The notes: generated from the sequence alone by a model not told the origin. 64,000 nucleotides of DNA from Nitratireductor thuwali (GCF_036621415.1 NZ_CP030941.1:2416001-2480000); one strand, 5' to 3'; shown: positions 47,121 through 54,822, numbered from the stretch's first letter. Made by a program: numbers and translations.

Positions 47121-48062
47121 CTAAAGCCGCCCCAGCCGCTCCGTCAGCAAGGCGAAGAAGCCTTCGTGATCGATGTCGCGCATCACCAGCGCGTTCTTCC
47201 GGCGCTGGGTCACGCCCCACCAGTCGACCACGGTCATGCCCATGGTCAGCTCCGACATGGTCTCGACCTCGACATTGCACTGCCGGCCCTTGAAAAGCTC
47301 CGGCTGCAACAGCCAGGCGATGACGCAGGGATCGTGCAGGGGGCCGCCGTCGGAGCCGTATTTCTCCTCGTCGAAGCGCTCGTAGAACTCCAGCATTTGG
47401 GCGACCGCCGCACCCACGCGGGTTCCAAGGCCGCGAAAGGCCGCGACCCGTCTGGCCGTCGTCATGGCCTTGTGCGTCACGTCGAGCGGCATCATGACGA
47501 TCGGCGCGCCCGAGCGGAACACGACATCGGCCGCGTGCGGGTCGACATAGATGTTGAACTCGGCCGCCGGGGTGATGTTGCCTCCCTCGAAGAAACCGCC
47601 GCCCATCAGCACGATCTCCTTGACCCTTGGGGCGATCCTCGGCTCGCGTATCAGGGCGAGCGCCAGGTTGGTGAGCGGGCCGAGCGGGCACAGCGTGACC
47701 TCGCCCTCGCCATGGCTCATCAGCGTCTCGACGATGAAGTCGACCGCATGCTGCTCCCTCAGCCTCATCGTGGGCTCGGGCAGGTCCGGCCCGTCGAGGC
47801 CGGTCTTCCCGTGCACATGCTCTGCGGTCACCAGGTCACGGACCAGTGGACGGCTGGCGCCGGCGAAAACGGCCGTTTCCCGCTTGCCGGCAAGCTCGCA
47901 TATCTTGAGCGCGTTCTTCTCCGTGAGCGGCAGCGGCACATTGCCGGCCACGGCCGTGATGCCCAGCACGTCCAGCTCCGGACTGGCCAGCGCCAGCAGG
48001 ATCGCCAGCGCGTCGTCCTGCCCGGGATCCGTGTCGATAATGATCTTCCGCGCCGGCGCCAT
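47121..48062 (-). CDS. Inosine-uridine preferring nucleoside hydrolase family protein
   Basis: A 313-residue N-ribohydrolase that splits nucleosides into base and ribose. The calcium-binding aspartate cluster is visible at the start as IIDTDPGQDDA, with a later metal Asp in LHDPCVIAW. LTNLALAL and VLMGGGF are also typical. Which base is preferred cannot be told. Divergent from hsp20; the ribokinase-like gene 0.8 kb away could phosphorylate the ribose. Confidence 0.9.
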   Translation of the reverse strand: MAPARKIIIDTDPGQDDALAILLALASPELDVLGITAVAGNVPLPLTEKNALKICELAGKRETAVFAGASRPLVRDLVTAEHVHGKTGLDGPDLPEPTMRLREQHAVDFIVETLMSHGEGEVTLCPLGPLTNLALALIREPRIAPRVKEIVLMGGGFFEGGNITPAAEFNIYVDPHAADVVFRSGAPIVMMPLDVTHKAMTTARRVAAFRGLGTRVGAAVAQMLEFYERFDEEKYGSDGGPLHDPCVIAWLLQPELFKGRQCNVEVETMSELTMGMTVVDWWGVTQRRKNALVMRDIDHEGFFALLTERLGRL

Positions 48063-48078
48063 GACATTCTCCAGTCTT

Positions 48079-48107
48079 CTTGAACTCCGCTATCGGGCGA
48101 ACCATAT
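48079..48107 (+). promoter_or_regulatory. Sigma-32 (RpoH) promoter of hsp20
   Basis: CTTGAAC (48079-48085), 14 nt, AACCATAT (48100-48107). It matches the RpoH consensus CTTGAAA-N11/16-CCCCATNT at 6 of 7 and 6 of 8 positions. The predicted start near 48115 gives a leader of about 60 nt that begins just before the hairpins of the ROSE-like element. Confidence 0.65.
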
Positions 48108-48115
48108 CAGGCCGG

Positions 48116-48174
48116 TAAGTGAAAACGCCATAAGGGTTTTCGCTTGTCCACGTCGCTCATTGAGGACAGGAAAT
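48116..48174 (+). promoter_or_regulatory. ROSE-like RNA thermometer in the hsp20 leader
   Basis: Two hairpins fill the leader. The first pairs 48118-48126 with 48136-48144 (core GAAAAC/GTTTTC). The second pairs GUC-G-CUC (48152-48158) with GAGGAC (48162-48167) around an AUU triloop, leaving one bulged G. It contains the ROSE hallmark UCGCU opposite the Shine-Dalgarno AGGA (48163-48166). An alternative pairing, CUUGUCC (48143-48149) with GGACAGG (48164-48170), also hides the ribosome binding site. Heating would melt this and allow Hsp20 translation. Confidence 0.72.
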
Positions 48175-48600
48175 ATGACGCGTATGACCCCCTTCTCGAA
48201 CCCGTTGCTGCTGGGGTTCGACAGCATGGAAAAAACGCTCGAACGCGTTGCGAAGTCGGGCGACAGCTATCCGCCCTACAATATCGAACGTATTCGCGGC
48301 GACGACAGCGGCAGCGAACGCCTTCGGATCACGCTGGCCGTGGCCGGTTTCGCCGAGCAGGACCTTGAAGTGACCACCGAGGAAAACCAGCTGATCGTGC
48401 GCGGCCGGCAGGACGATGGTGGCGAACGGGAATATCTGCACCGCGGCATCGCCTCGCGGCAGTTCCAGCGTGTTTTCCTGCTTGCCGACGGCATGCAGGT
48501 GATCGGCGCGACGTTGAAGAACGGATTGCTCGCAATCGACCTGGACCGGCCGGAGCCCGAGCGCCTTGTCAGAAAGATAAACATTTCTGTGAAGGATTGA
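48175..48600 (+). CDS. Small heat shock protein (Hsp20/IbpA type)
   Basis: A 141-residue alpha-crystallin-domain holdase which binds unfolding proteins. The domain runs about 35-130 (YNIERIRGDDSGSERLRITLAVAGF at its start) and ends with the AxxxxGLL motif in ATLKNGLLAIDL; a short tail follows. The start MTRMTPFSNPLLLGFDSMEKTLERV is the usual IbpA-like N-terminus. The ATG at 48175 follows a ROSE-like leader and an RpoH-type promoter, so expression should be heat controlled twice. DUF1150 follows. Confidence 0.94.
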   Translation: MTRMTPFSNPLLLGFDSMEKTLERVAKSGDSYPPYNIERIRGDDSGSERLRITLAVAGFAEQDLEVTTEENQLIVRGRQDDGGEREYLHRGIASRQFQRVFLLADGMQVIGATLKNGLLAIDLDRPEPERLVRKINISVKD

Positions 48601-48683
48601 CGCGTCGAAGTCCCTTACCACCGGAACCCGATAGCTCTTTGGCGGGTTGGTCTAGCAGACAGCTCGCCGGATAGGAGGCTGAA

Positions 48684-48950
48684 ATGACTGAGAACGAACA
48701 AAAGATCACCGTTACGCAACAGCAATTGGCCCATTTGGGCGAGGGCGCTGTGGCTTATATGCGCGAGATGGACGCCGCCGACCTTCGCGGCAAGTTCCCC
48801 GGCATGCCCGAAATGCCGGAGCTGGCTCCCGGCACCAAGCTGTGGGCGCTTTTCGCCGCCAACGGCCAGCCCATCCTCCTCGCCGACGCCCGCGATGCGG
48901 CGCTGGCCGGCGCTTTCCAGAACGACCTCCAGCCGGTGAGCCTGCACTAA
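48684..48950 (+). CDS. DUF1150-family small protein
   Basis: An 88-residue soluble protein of the DUF1150 family: LAHLGEGAVAYMREMDAADL and a C-terminal part with KLWALFAANGQPILLADARDAALAGA. Members are found right after hsp20 genes in Hyphomicrobiales, and are thought to be co-induced with them; function unknown. ATG at 48684 with GGAGG upstream, 83 bp after hsp20. Confidence 0.88.
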   Translation: MTENEQKITVTQQQLAHLGEGAVAYMREMDAADLRGKFPGMPEMPELAPGTKLWALFAANGQPILLADARDAALAGAFQNDLQPVSLH

Positions 48951-48977
48951 GGCATTCCCGGTAAACATATCGGTTTC

Positions 48978-49000
48978 CCGTCCCGCCGTTGGCGGGACGG
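48978..49000. terminator. Strong hairpin after DUF1150
   Basis: A perfect 10-bp stem, CCGTCCCGCC (48978-48987) and GGCGGGACGG (48991-49000), with a GTT loop, 28 bp after the DUF1150 stop. No T-run follows, so it is a terminator-like or 3' stabilising hairpin. The remaining ~200 bp to trpS has no gene I can see. Confidence 0.45.
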
Positions 49001-49200
49001 GACGCCGGCCGTGCCGGTCGCGGCCTTGATGTCGCCTGTCCGGCAGGTGGCGGCCAGGCCTGAGCACTTCGTGCCGCCGAAGCCCACCCATCCATGGACG
49101 GCCGGCGGAGAGGCGGCTGCGCGGGGCTTGATCCCGCACGGACCCTCGTCCATAAGCCTCCACGCGCGGCGCGCGCCTTAAGGTTTTTCAGGAACGGTCC

Positions 49201-50268
49201 ATGAGCGAATTCAGCCAACTCGTCTTTTCCGGCATGCAGCCGACGGGCAACCTCCATCTCGGCAATTATCTGGGCGCGCTCCAGAAATTCGTCGCCCTGC
49301 AGGACAATTATGACTGCATTTACTGCGTGGTGGATATGCATTCGATCACCGCGCAGCTCGTCCATGACGACCTGGCCGACCAGACGCGTGCCATCGCCGC
49401 CGCCTATCTGGCCTGCGGCCTCGATCCGAAGAAGAACATCATCTTCAACCAGAGCCGCGTTCCGCAGCATGCCGAGCTTGCCTGGATCTTCAACTGCGTC
49501 GCCCGCATCGGCTGGATGAACCGCATGACGCAGTTCAAGGACAAGGCCGGCAAGGACCGCGAGAACGCCTCGCTGGGCCTGCTCGCCTATCCCAGCCTCA
49601 TGGCCTCCGACATTCTGGTCTATCGCGCGACCCATGTGCCGGTCGGCGACGACCAGAAGCAGCATCTGGAGCTTGCCCGCGACATCGCGCAGAAATTCAA
49701 CAACGACTTCTCCGAACGCATCGCCGACCTTGGCTATGGCGTGGAGATGGAAATGGGCGAGGAGCATGTTTCGGGCTTCTTCCCGCTTACCGAGCCGCTG
49801 ATCGAAGGTCCCGCGCCGCGTGTCATGAGCTTGCGCGACGGCTCGAAGAAAATGTCGAAATCCGACCCGTCCGACCTTTCGCGCATCAACCTTTCCGACG
49901 ATGCCGACGCCATCGCCAGGAAGATCAGGAAGGCGAAGACCGATCCCGACCCGTTGCCGGGCGACCTCGACGGGCTTGCCGGCCGGCCGGAGGCGGAAAA
50001 TCTGGTGGGCATCTACGCGGCCCTTGCCGGCAGCACGCGCCAGGAAGTCATCGACGCGTTTGCCGGCCAGCAGTTCTCGGTGTTCAAGCCGGCGCTGGCC
50101 GATCTGGCCGTCGAGAAGCTGGCGCCCATCAGTGCCGAGATGCGCCGCATCACGGCCGATCCGGGCTTTGTCGACGGCGTGCTGCGGGACGGCGGCGAAC
50201 GCGCCGGCGCCCGAGCCGAGGCCACGATGAAGAAGGTGCGCGAGATCATCGGTTTTCTCACCGCCTGA
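49201..50268 (+). CDS. trpS: Tryptophan--tRNA ligase
   Basis: A 355-residue class I aminoacyl-tRNA synthetase. The HIGH-like motif is [11 protein letters not shown] (near residues 17-27) and the KMSKS loop is KKMSKSDPS (near 218). [24 protein letters not shown] is the typical tryptophan/dimer region. ATG at 49201. Followed by usp and nfuA; in many relatives this unit lies directly behind murJ, but here murJ is 15 kb away. Confidence 0.96.
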   Translation: MSEFSQLVFSGMQPTGNLHLGNYLGALQKFVALQDNYDCIYCVVDMHSITAQLVHDDLADQTRAIAAAYLACGLDPKKNIIFNQSRVPQHAELAWIFNCVARIGWMNRMTQFKDKAGKDRENASLGLLAYPSLMASDILVYRATHVPVGDDQKQHLELARDIAQKFNNDFSERIADLGYGVEMEMGEEHVSGFFPLTEPLIEGPAPRVMSLRDGSKKMSKSDPSDLSRINLSDDADAIARKIRKAKTDPDPLPGDLDGLAGRPEAENLVGIYAALAGSTRQEVIDAFAGQQFSVFKPALADLAVEKLAPISAEMRRITADPGFVDGVLRDGGERAGARAEATMKKVREIIGFLTA

Positions 50269-50379
50269 CGGCGGGCTTGCGGCGCGCGCGCGCCGATGGC
50301 AGATTGCGCGCCGAGGCGGCGCCATCCGCTGCCGAACGAGATGGGCGGGCCTGGCTCGCCGGCTGAACAGGACATGTGA

Positions 50380-50871
50380 ATGGTCTCCAGACGCCTGAGC
50401 AGGGAAGCCGGCCATCGCCGCAAATTCCTTGCGATCGTGGATGACACGCCGGAGTGCGAACGCTCCGTCGCCTATGCGGCGCGCCGGGCGCAGTCCACCG
50501 GCGGCGCGGTGGTACTTCTTTTCGTGATTGAGCCGGCCGATTTCCAGCACTGGCTGGGCGTCGAGGAGATCATGCGCGAGGAGGCCTTGGAAACGGCCAA
50601 CGCCACGCTGGACGGCCATGCCGCCAAGATCCGCGAAAGTGTGGGCATCGAGCCCGAACTTGTCGTTCGCGAGGGACATCCGAGCGAAGAGATTCACAAG
50701 CTCATCGAGGAGGACCAGGACATCGCCATCCTGGTGCTGGCGGCCGGCAACGCGAAGGAAGGGCCCGGCCCGCTAGTCTCCTCCATCGCCGGCAAGGGCG
50801 CCGCTTTCCCCATTCCGGTGACCGTCGTGCCGCACAGCCTGACGGACGAGGAAATCGAGAGCCTGGCATAG
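50380..50871 (+). CDS. Universal stress protein (UspA family)
   Basis: A 163-residue single UspA domain. KFLAIVDDTPECERSVAYAARRA at the start and the closing VSSIAGKGAAFPIPVTVVPHSLT; the ATP-binding G-x2-G-x9-G(S/T) pattern is not clear here (AAGNAKEGPGPLVSS), so nucleotide binding is uncertain. Gene sits between trpS and nfuA. ATG at 50380. Confidence 0.88.
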   Translation: MVSRRLSREAGHRRKFLAIVDDTPECERSVAYAARRAQSTGGAVVLLFVIEPADFQHWLGVEEIMREEALETANATLDGHAAKIRESVGIEPELVVREGHPSEEIHKLIEEDQDIAILVLAAGNAKEGPGPLVSSIAGKGAAFPIPVTVVPHSLTDEEIESLA

Positions 50872-50922
50872 TTGCCGCGCCAGGCCCATATGCTGCTTGA
50901 ACTGGCCGGCCATCCGGCCTAT

Positions 50923-50939
50923 TTTAGAATTATTCCAAA
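50923..50939. promoter_or_regulatory. Irr-like palindrome before nfuA
   Basis: TTTAGAA (50923-50929), TTA, TTCCAAA (50933-50939): an inverted repeat with a single mismatch, close to the iron control element of Irr in Hyphomicrobiales as I recall it (TTTAGAA-N3-TTCTAAA-like). It lies 24 bp before the nfuA ATG. Irr senses iron through haem, so control of an Fe-S assembly gene makes sense. Confidence 0.5.
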
Positions 50940-50963
50940 GAACTGCGATGCGGAGCGCCGCCC

Positions 50964-51533
50964 ATGTTTATCCAGACCGAAGCTACTCCCAATCCCGCCA
51001 CGCTCAAGTTTCTGCCTGGCCGGGTGGTGATGGAGGCGGGCACAGCCGACTTCCGCGATGCCGAGCAGGCCCGTGCCTCCTCGCCGCTTGCCGGCCGTCT
51101 GTTCGAGGTTCCCGGCGTCACCGGCGTCTTCTTCGGCTATGATTTCGTCACCGTCACCAAGGAGGACGGCGACTGGCAGCACCTGAAACCGGCGATCCTC
51201 GGCACGATCATGGAGCATTTCATGTCCGGCCAGCCGGTCATGTCCGGCACCGAGACGAGTTCCTCGAAAGCCGATGGCGAGGAATTCTACGACACGGCCG
51301 ATGAGGAGATCGTCTCCACCATCAAGGAGCTTCTGGAAACGCGCGTGCGGCCCGCGGTCGCTCAGGACGGCGGCGACATCACCTTCCGCGGCTACGAAAA
51401 GGGCGTTGTGTTCCTGCACATGAAAGGCGCCTGCGCCGGCTGCCCATCCTCTACCGCCACCCTCAAGCACGGCATCCAGAACCTGCTGCATCATTTCGTG
51501 CCGGAAGTGCGCGAGGTCGAGCAGGTCGCCTGA
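50964..51533 (+). CDS. NifU-family Fe-S cluster scaffold/carrier protein
   Basis: A 189-residue protein with an N-terminal Scaffold_NFU domain (about 1-88; MFIQTEATPNPATLKFLPG) and a C-terminal NifU domain (about 110-185) whose CxxC (GACAGCPSS) binds a 4Fe-4S cluster. It delivers clusters to apoproteins and is the NFU1/NfuA-like type. An Irr-like palindrome is just upstream and a repeat hairpin just downstream. Confidence 0.93.
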   Translation: MFIQTEATPNPATLKFLPGRVVMEAGTADFRDAEQARASSPLAGRLFEVPGVTGVFFGYDFVTVTKEDGDWQHLKPAILGTIMEHFMSGQPVMSGTETSSSKADGEEFYDTADEEIVSTIKELLETRVRPAVAQDGGDITFRGYEKGVVFLHMKGACAGCPSSTATLKHGIQNLLHHFVPEVREVEQVA

Positions 51534-51535
51534 AT

Positions 51536-51580
51536 GCATCGTGCTTCCCGAATATCGATTCCGACTTTTCGGGCCGATGC
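51536..51580. repeat. Nested inverted repeat after nfuA
   Basis: Outer arms GCATCG (51536-51541) and CGATGC (51575-51580) enclose inner arms CCCGAA (51547-51552) and TTCGGG (51568-51573). It begins 3 bp after the nfuA stop. Outer-arm and TTTTCGG-like features recall the dispersed palindrome at 47032-47075, so it may belong to the same kind of rhizobial 3'-end repeat. Confidence 0.5.
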
Positions 51581-51646
51581 TGTAGGCTTGTTGATGGCCG
51601 CGTCCCATTCGACCCGGCCGCCCAGTCTTGATTGCAGATAAAAAGA

Positions 51647-51674
51647 AACCGGACCTTCACAGGTCCGGTTTTTT
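51647..51674. terminator. Bidirectional Rho-independent terminator
   Basis: A perfect 10-bp stem, AACCGGACCT (51647-51656) and AGGTCCGGTT (51661-51670), with TCAC loop. It is followed by TTTT on the plus strand and preceded by an A-rich run (AAAAGAA) that gives a U-tract on the minus strand. It lies between convergent nfuA and the L,D-transpeptidase gene and should end both transcripts. Confidence 0.85.
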
Positions 51675-51720
51675 CTTGGCGGGCCTGTGAGAAGGCTCGC
51701 CTGTGTTACCGAGACGGTTC

Positions 51721-52344
51721 TTACCGCTTCACGATTACTTTTGCACCAACTTCCGCCCGGTTGTAAAGGTCAATTATATCCTGGTTGATCAGGCGTATGC
51801 AGCCGGACGACATGGCCTTGCCGATGGAGTTCCACTCCGGCGTGCCGTGCAGCCGGTAGCCGGTGTCCCCGCCCTTGTTGAAAAGATAGAGCGCCCGCGC
51901 GCCGAGCGGGTTGGAAGTGCCGGGCGGCATGCCTCCGGCCCATTTGGCCAGCTCCGGCTGGCGCCCGATCATTGCTCTGGGCGGCGTCCATGTCGGCCAT
52001 TCACGCTTCATGGCGATGCGTGCGGTGCCGGCCCACTCGAAGCCCTCGCGGCCGACCCCGATGCCGTAGCGCATGGCCTTGCCGTCTTCCATCACGAAAT
52101 AAAGGAACTTCTCGCGCGTATCGACGATGATCGTCCCCGGCTTCTCCTTGGTCTCGAAGGAGACGATCTGGCGGTGATACTGGCGCGGCACCTTGGAAAT
52201 GGGGATGGAGGGGAGCTGGTAGCCCGCATCCTTGACCGATCCGTAGTCCGACGAGAAAATATGCGCGGGACCCATGCTGGTGCAGCCCGCCAGCGCGGCG
52301 GAAAGCCCCAGGGCTGCTGCAATGAGAATTGGCTTCAAGTTCAT
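51721..52344 (-). CDS. L,D-transpeptidase lipoprotein (YkuD domain)
   Basis: A 207-residue secreted enzyme with a lipobox LAGC (Cys near residue 21). The YkuD domain (about 70-206) ends with the catalytic pattern HGTPEWNSIGKAMSSGCIRL, with the essential Cys in SSGC(I)R. Such enzymes make 3-3 peptidoglycan cross-links or attach proteins to the wall; 3-3 links are abundant in rhizobia. ATG at 52344 overlies a GACAGGA ribosome site. Confidence 0.92.
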   Translation of the reverse strand: MNLKPILIAAALGLSAALAGCTSMGPAHIFSSDYGSVKDAGYQLPSIPISKVPRQYHRQIVSFETKEKPGTIIVDTREKFLYFVMEDGKAMRYGIGVGREGFEWAGTARIAMKREWPTWTPPRAMIGRQPELAKWAGGMPPGTSNPLGARALYLFNKGGDTGYRLHGTPEWNSIGKAMSSGCIRLINQDIIDLYNRAEVGAKVIVKR

Positions 52345-52652
52345 GAGAATTTCCTGTCCCCCGGCCGCTCGAGTTGCTGAAGCGACTCTGAATCGGCCAC
52401 AGTTTCGCCAATATCCTTAAAGTGAGGGTTAACGCTTTGCCAAGCCGTCATTGCTTTTGCTGAAGGGACGATAAGTTCTTGGCCGCAACCTATGGCATAT
52501 TGGCAACACCGCCGCCGTTTCGAAGCGATCGCGGTTCACGCATAAACGCAGGGGATGCCGCGCCGGCGGCCCGGGGCGGCGGGTTCGCCAACTTGTCAGC
52601 AGTGAGCGCCTTGGCGCTTCCCTGATCCGTCCGATGCTGGCAAGATCGCCCC
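52345..52652. promoter_or_regulatory. Divergent gap between L,D-transpeptidase and mmcB
   Basis: A 308-bp space that must contain promoters for both genes. On the minus strand GTTAACCCTCACTTTAA (around 52417-52433) has two TTAA boxes 8 nt apart, one base off the CtrA pattern TTAA-N7-TTAA. I found no LexA-type GTTC-N7-GTTC site before mmcB. No ORF is supported here. Confidence 0.3.
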
Positions 52653-53150
52653 ATGCCGATCGTGTCGCCCATCCTCGCCAATCCGCTGGCCGACGGCCGC
52701 CAGTCCGAGCGGGCTCTCGTCATCCGCCGCGGCGTCCAGCGCCTTCTCCTGGAGATGGGTGCGGTCGTGATGCCCGAATTGACGCTTGCCACCGGCCGCC
52801 GCGCCGACCTGGTGGCGCTCACCCGCAAGGGCGATATCTGGATCATCGAGATCAAATCGTCGGTCGAGGATTTCCGGGTCGACCGTAAATGGCCGGAATA
52901 CCGGCTTCACTCGGACCGCCTCTTCTTTGCCTCGCATCCGGACGTGCCGCAGGAAATCTTTCCGGCCGAGTGCGGGTTCATCCTGTCGGACGGCTATGGC
53001 GCCGAAATCCTGCGCGAAGCGCCGGAGCACCGGCTGGCGGCGGCCACCCGAAAGGCGACGATGCTGCGTTTCGCCCGGGCCTGCGCCGCCCGGCTGACGG
53101 CGGCGGAGCTTGCCGGCGTCTCCATTCCCGCTCTCGACGACGAGGCGTGA
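52653..53150 (+). CDS. mmcB: MmcB-family DNA repair protein
   Basis: A 165-residue protein with a PD-(D/E)XK-like nuclease core: RRADLVALTRKGDIWIIEIKSSVEDFRVDRKWPEY. MmcB was linked to mitomycin C tolerance in Caulobacter, and the family is widespread in alphaproteobacteria. LILSDGYGAEIL-like FILSDGYGAEILRE is also conserved. ATG at 52653. Function in this organism is by family only. Confidence 0.87.
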   Translation: MPIVSPILANPLADGRQSERALVIRRGVQRLLLEMGAVVMPELTLATGRRADLVALTRKGDIWIIEIKSSVEDFRVDRKWPEYRLHSDRLFFASHPDVPQEIFPAECGFILSDGYGAEILREAPEHRLAAATRKATMLRFARACAARLTAAELAGVSIPALDDEA

Positions 53151-53197
53151 GGGACACTTCGTTCCGCATCGAAGCATTCAGCAGACCCCGGCGTCCA

Positions 53198-53428
53198 TTA
53201 TCGGCCGCTCGTGCGCCAGAACGGTTTTGCGCATTCGCGTTTGACGTCGCATCGCGTCAGGCCGATATCGGCCAGCAGGCGGTCGTCGAGTTCCGCCAGG
53301 TGCAGGCGCTGCCGCCGCCGGTCAGCCATGCCGGCCACTGTGCGGGCGAAGGTGCGGGTAAGGCGTATGGCGGTGAGCCAGAGCCGTGCAGGCAGCGTGG
53401 AAAGCCGGTTGCGGGCCGTGTGTTGCAT
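53198..53428 (-). CDS. DUF1127-family small basic protein
   Basis: A 76-residue basic protein. The C-terminal DUF1127 (YjiS-like) motif reads LAELDDRLLADIGLTRCDVKRE. In other alphaproteobacteria such proteins affect RNA turnover and phosphate or carbon metabolism. ATG at 53428; the longer open frame to 53497 is not protein-like. Divergent from the ArsR-type regulator, 68 bp apart. Confidence 0.85.
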   Translation of the reverse strand: MQHTARNRLSTLPARLWLTAIRLTRTFARTVAGMADRRRQRLHLAELDDRLLADIGLTRCDVKRECAKPFWRTSGR

Positions 53429-53496
53429 CGCCGTTCTCCTTTCGATGCAACAACATAGGCGTGGTGAAACGGGAATAGTTCGCCTAGGATCAAACA

Positions 53497-54180
53497 ATGA
53501 AAGCAGGAACCGATCTCGCGCAGGTAGGCAGTCTCGTCGGCGATCCGGCGCGCGCCAATATGCTGGCCGCGCTGATGGGCGGGGCGGCGCTCACGGCGAG
53601 CGAACTCGCCATGGAGGCAGGCGTCGGCCTGCCCACCGCCAGCGCGCACCTGTCGAAGCTGGCGGAAGGCGGCCTCGTCGACGTTTCCCGCCAGGGCCGC
53701 CACCGCTACTACCGGCTGGCGGACGATCGCGTTGCGTCGATGCTCGAAAGCATCATGGGCGTGGCGGCGGTTTTCGGGCCGAAGCGTGTGCTGCCCGGGC
53801 CGCGCGACGGCGCGATGCGGGAGGCTCGGATTTGCTATGACCACCTGGCGGGCGAATATGGTGTCGCGATGTTCGACGGTTTCGTGCGCCGCGGATATCT
53901 GGCGGCGGCGGATGGGAGCATCGGGCTGACCGCCGCTGGCGAGCGCTATTTCACGGGATTCGGGATTGAGCTGCCGGCGCTCCGGAAAGGCCGCCGCCCG
54001 CTCTGCCGCGCCTGTCTCGACTGGAGCGTGCGGCGCACCCATCTGGCGGGCGCGCTGGGCGCTGCTATGCTGGACCGGATGATCGCGCTCCATTGGGTGC
54101 GGCGCGAGGCCGGCAGCCGCGTGCTGCGGTTCACGCCGCCTGGCCGTCGGGCATTCGATGAGATGGTAAGGGAGGAATGA
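53497..54180 (+). CDS. ArsR-type winged-helix regulator with long C-terminal domain
   Basis: A 227-residue regulator. The ArsR-type winged helix is N-terminal (about 8-85; LTASELAMEAGVGLPTASAHLSKLAEGGLV). A ~140-residue C-terminal part has ARICYDHLAGEYG, then LCRACLDWSVRRTHLAGALGAAM, both Cys-containing conserved blocks of this subfamily. No ArsR metal motif (CxCxxC) is present. Ligand unknown; the conserved Cys might sense thiol-reactive compounds. Divergent from the DUF1127 gene. Confidence 0.82.
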   Translation: MKAGTDLAQVGSLVGDPARANMLAALMGGAALTASELAMEAGVGLPTASAHLSKLAEGGLVDVSRQGRHRYYRLADDRVASMLESIMGVAAVFGPKRVLPGPRDGAMREARICYDHLAGEYGVAMFDGFVRRGYLAAADGSIGLTAAGERYFTGFGIELPALRKGRRPLCRACLDWSVRRTHLAGALGAAMLDRMIALHWVRREAGSRVLRFTPPGRRAFDEMVREE

Positions 54181-54181
54181 A

Positions 54182-54211
54182 GCCCGCCCGCGGCCGGGGC
54201 CGCGGGCGGGC
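54182..54211. terminator. GC-rich hairpin between convergent genes
   Basis: A perfect palindrome, GCCCGCCCGCGGCC (54182-54195) and GGCCGCGGGCGGGC (54198-54211), starting right after the ArsR-type gene's stop and 18 bp before the YciF-like gene's stop. It would fold into a stem of 13 pairs. No T-run on either side, so it probably works with Rho or protects 3' ends. Confidence 0.5.
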
Positions 54212-54229
54212 GTCTGCGGCAAGGGCCTG

Positions 54230-54736
54230 TTATTCGGCTGCTGCGATGTTGATGCGGTTCTCGGCGAGCTGGGTCAGCTTCTCGTCGGTCGCCTTTTCCT
54301 GGGCCAGATTGCGCTTGAGGACCTCGGCGCAGTCGTTCCGGCCCAGTTCCTGCGCCCACGTGATCAGTGTCCCGTAGCGGGTGATCTCGTAGTGCTCCAC
54401 CGCCTGCGCGGCGGCGATGAGCGCGGCGTCCAGCACCTGCTTGTCCTCGACCTCGCCTGCCACTTCCTCGGCCTCCTGGATAATGCCGTCGATGGCGGGG
54501 CAGTTGACGCCCTTGGCCTCGGTCCCGTGCATGCGGAAGACCTCTTCCACATTGGCGATATGGCCTTCGGTTTCCTTCCGGTGCTTCTCGAAACCGTTCT
54601 TCAACTCGGCGGACGTCGCCTTGTCGATCATCTTCGGCAGCGCCTTGAGGATCTGCTTTTCGGCATAGTAGATGTCACGCAGCGTGTGGACGAACAGATC
54701 GTCCATGGTTTTGATGTCTTTGGAAAAGAGTCCCAT
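54230..54736 (-). CDS. YciF-like DUF892 ferritin-like protein
   Basis: A 168-residue four-helix ferritin-like protein of the DUF892 family. Helix patterns FVHTLRDIYYAEKQILKALPKM and the later EHYEITRYGTLITWAQEL carry the Glu/His di-iron ligands. YciF-like proteins are induced by osmotic and general stress. An exact GGAAC-N16-CGTT promoter lies 62 bp upstream of the ATG, with a hairpin in the leader, so it is probably an EcfG target like csbD. Confidence 0.9.
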   Translation of the reverse strand: MGLFSKDIKTMDDLFVHTLRDIYYAEKQILKALPKMIDKATSAELKNGFEKHRKETEGHIANVEEVFRMHGTEAKGVNCPAIDGIIQEAEEVAGEVEDKQVLDAALIAAAQAVEHYEITRYGTLITWAQELGRNDCAEVLKRNLAQEKATDEKLTQLAENRINIAAAE

Positions 54737-54764
54737 GACTTGACCTCGTTGCTAGGCATTGGGT

Positions 54765-54793
54765 GGCGGGAAGGGCTCTTCCCGCCTGTTTTC
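54765..54793 (+). terminator. Hairpin with T-rich tail (also in the yciF leader)
   Basis: GGCGGGAAG (54765-54773), GGCT, CTTCCCGCC (54778-54786), followed by TGTTTT on the plus strand. It looks like an intrinsic terminator for plus-strand transcription coming from the ArsR-type gene. The same hairpin also forms on the minus strand within the yciF leader, between its promoter and its ATG. Confidence 0.5.
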
Positions 54794-54797
54794 GCCT

Positions 54798-54822
54798 AAC
54801 GGGCCGAGGGGTCTACGGTTCC
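54798..54822 (-). promoter_or_regulatory. EcfG-type general stress promoter of the YciF-like gene
   Basis: On the minus strand GGAAC (54822-54818) is followed by 16 nt and CGTT (54801-54798). Both boxes match the EcfG/RpoE2 consensus exactly. Its leader of about 55 nt would include the 9-bp hairpin at 54765-54786. Confidence 0.75.

Noticed and set aside
52417..52433. CtrA-like TTAA pair before the L,D-transpeptidase
   Set aside because: The two TTAA boxes are 8 nt apart, not 7; a TTAA pair can occur by chance in an AT-rich promoter, so it is only mentioned in the gap entry.
52600..52652. LexA box before mmcB
   Set aside because: No GTTC-N7-GTTC; the nearest, GTTC-N7-TGTC around 52584, fails in the second half.
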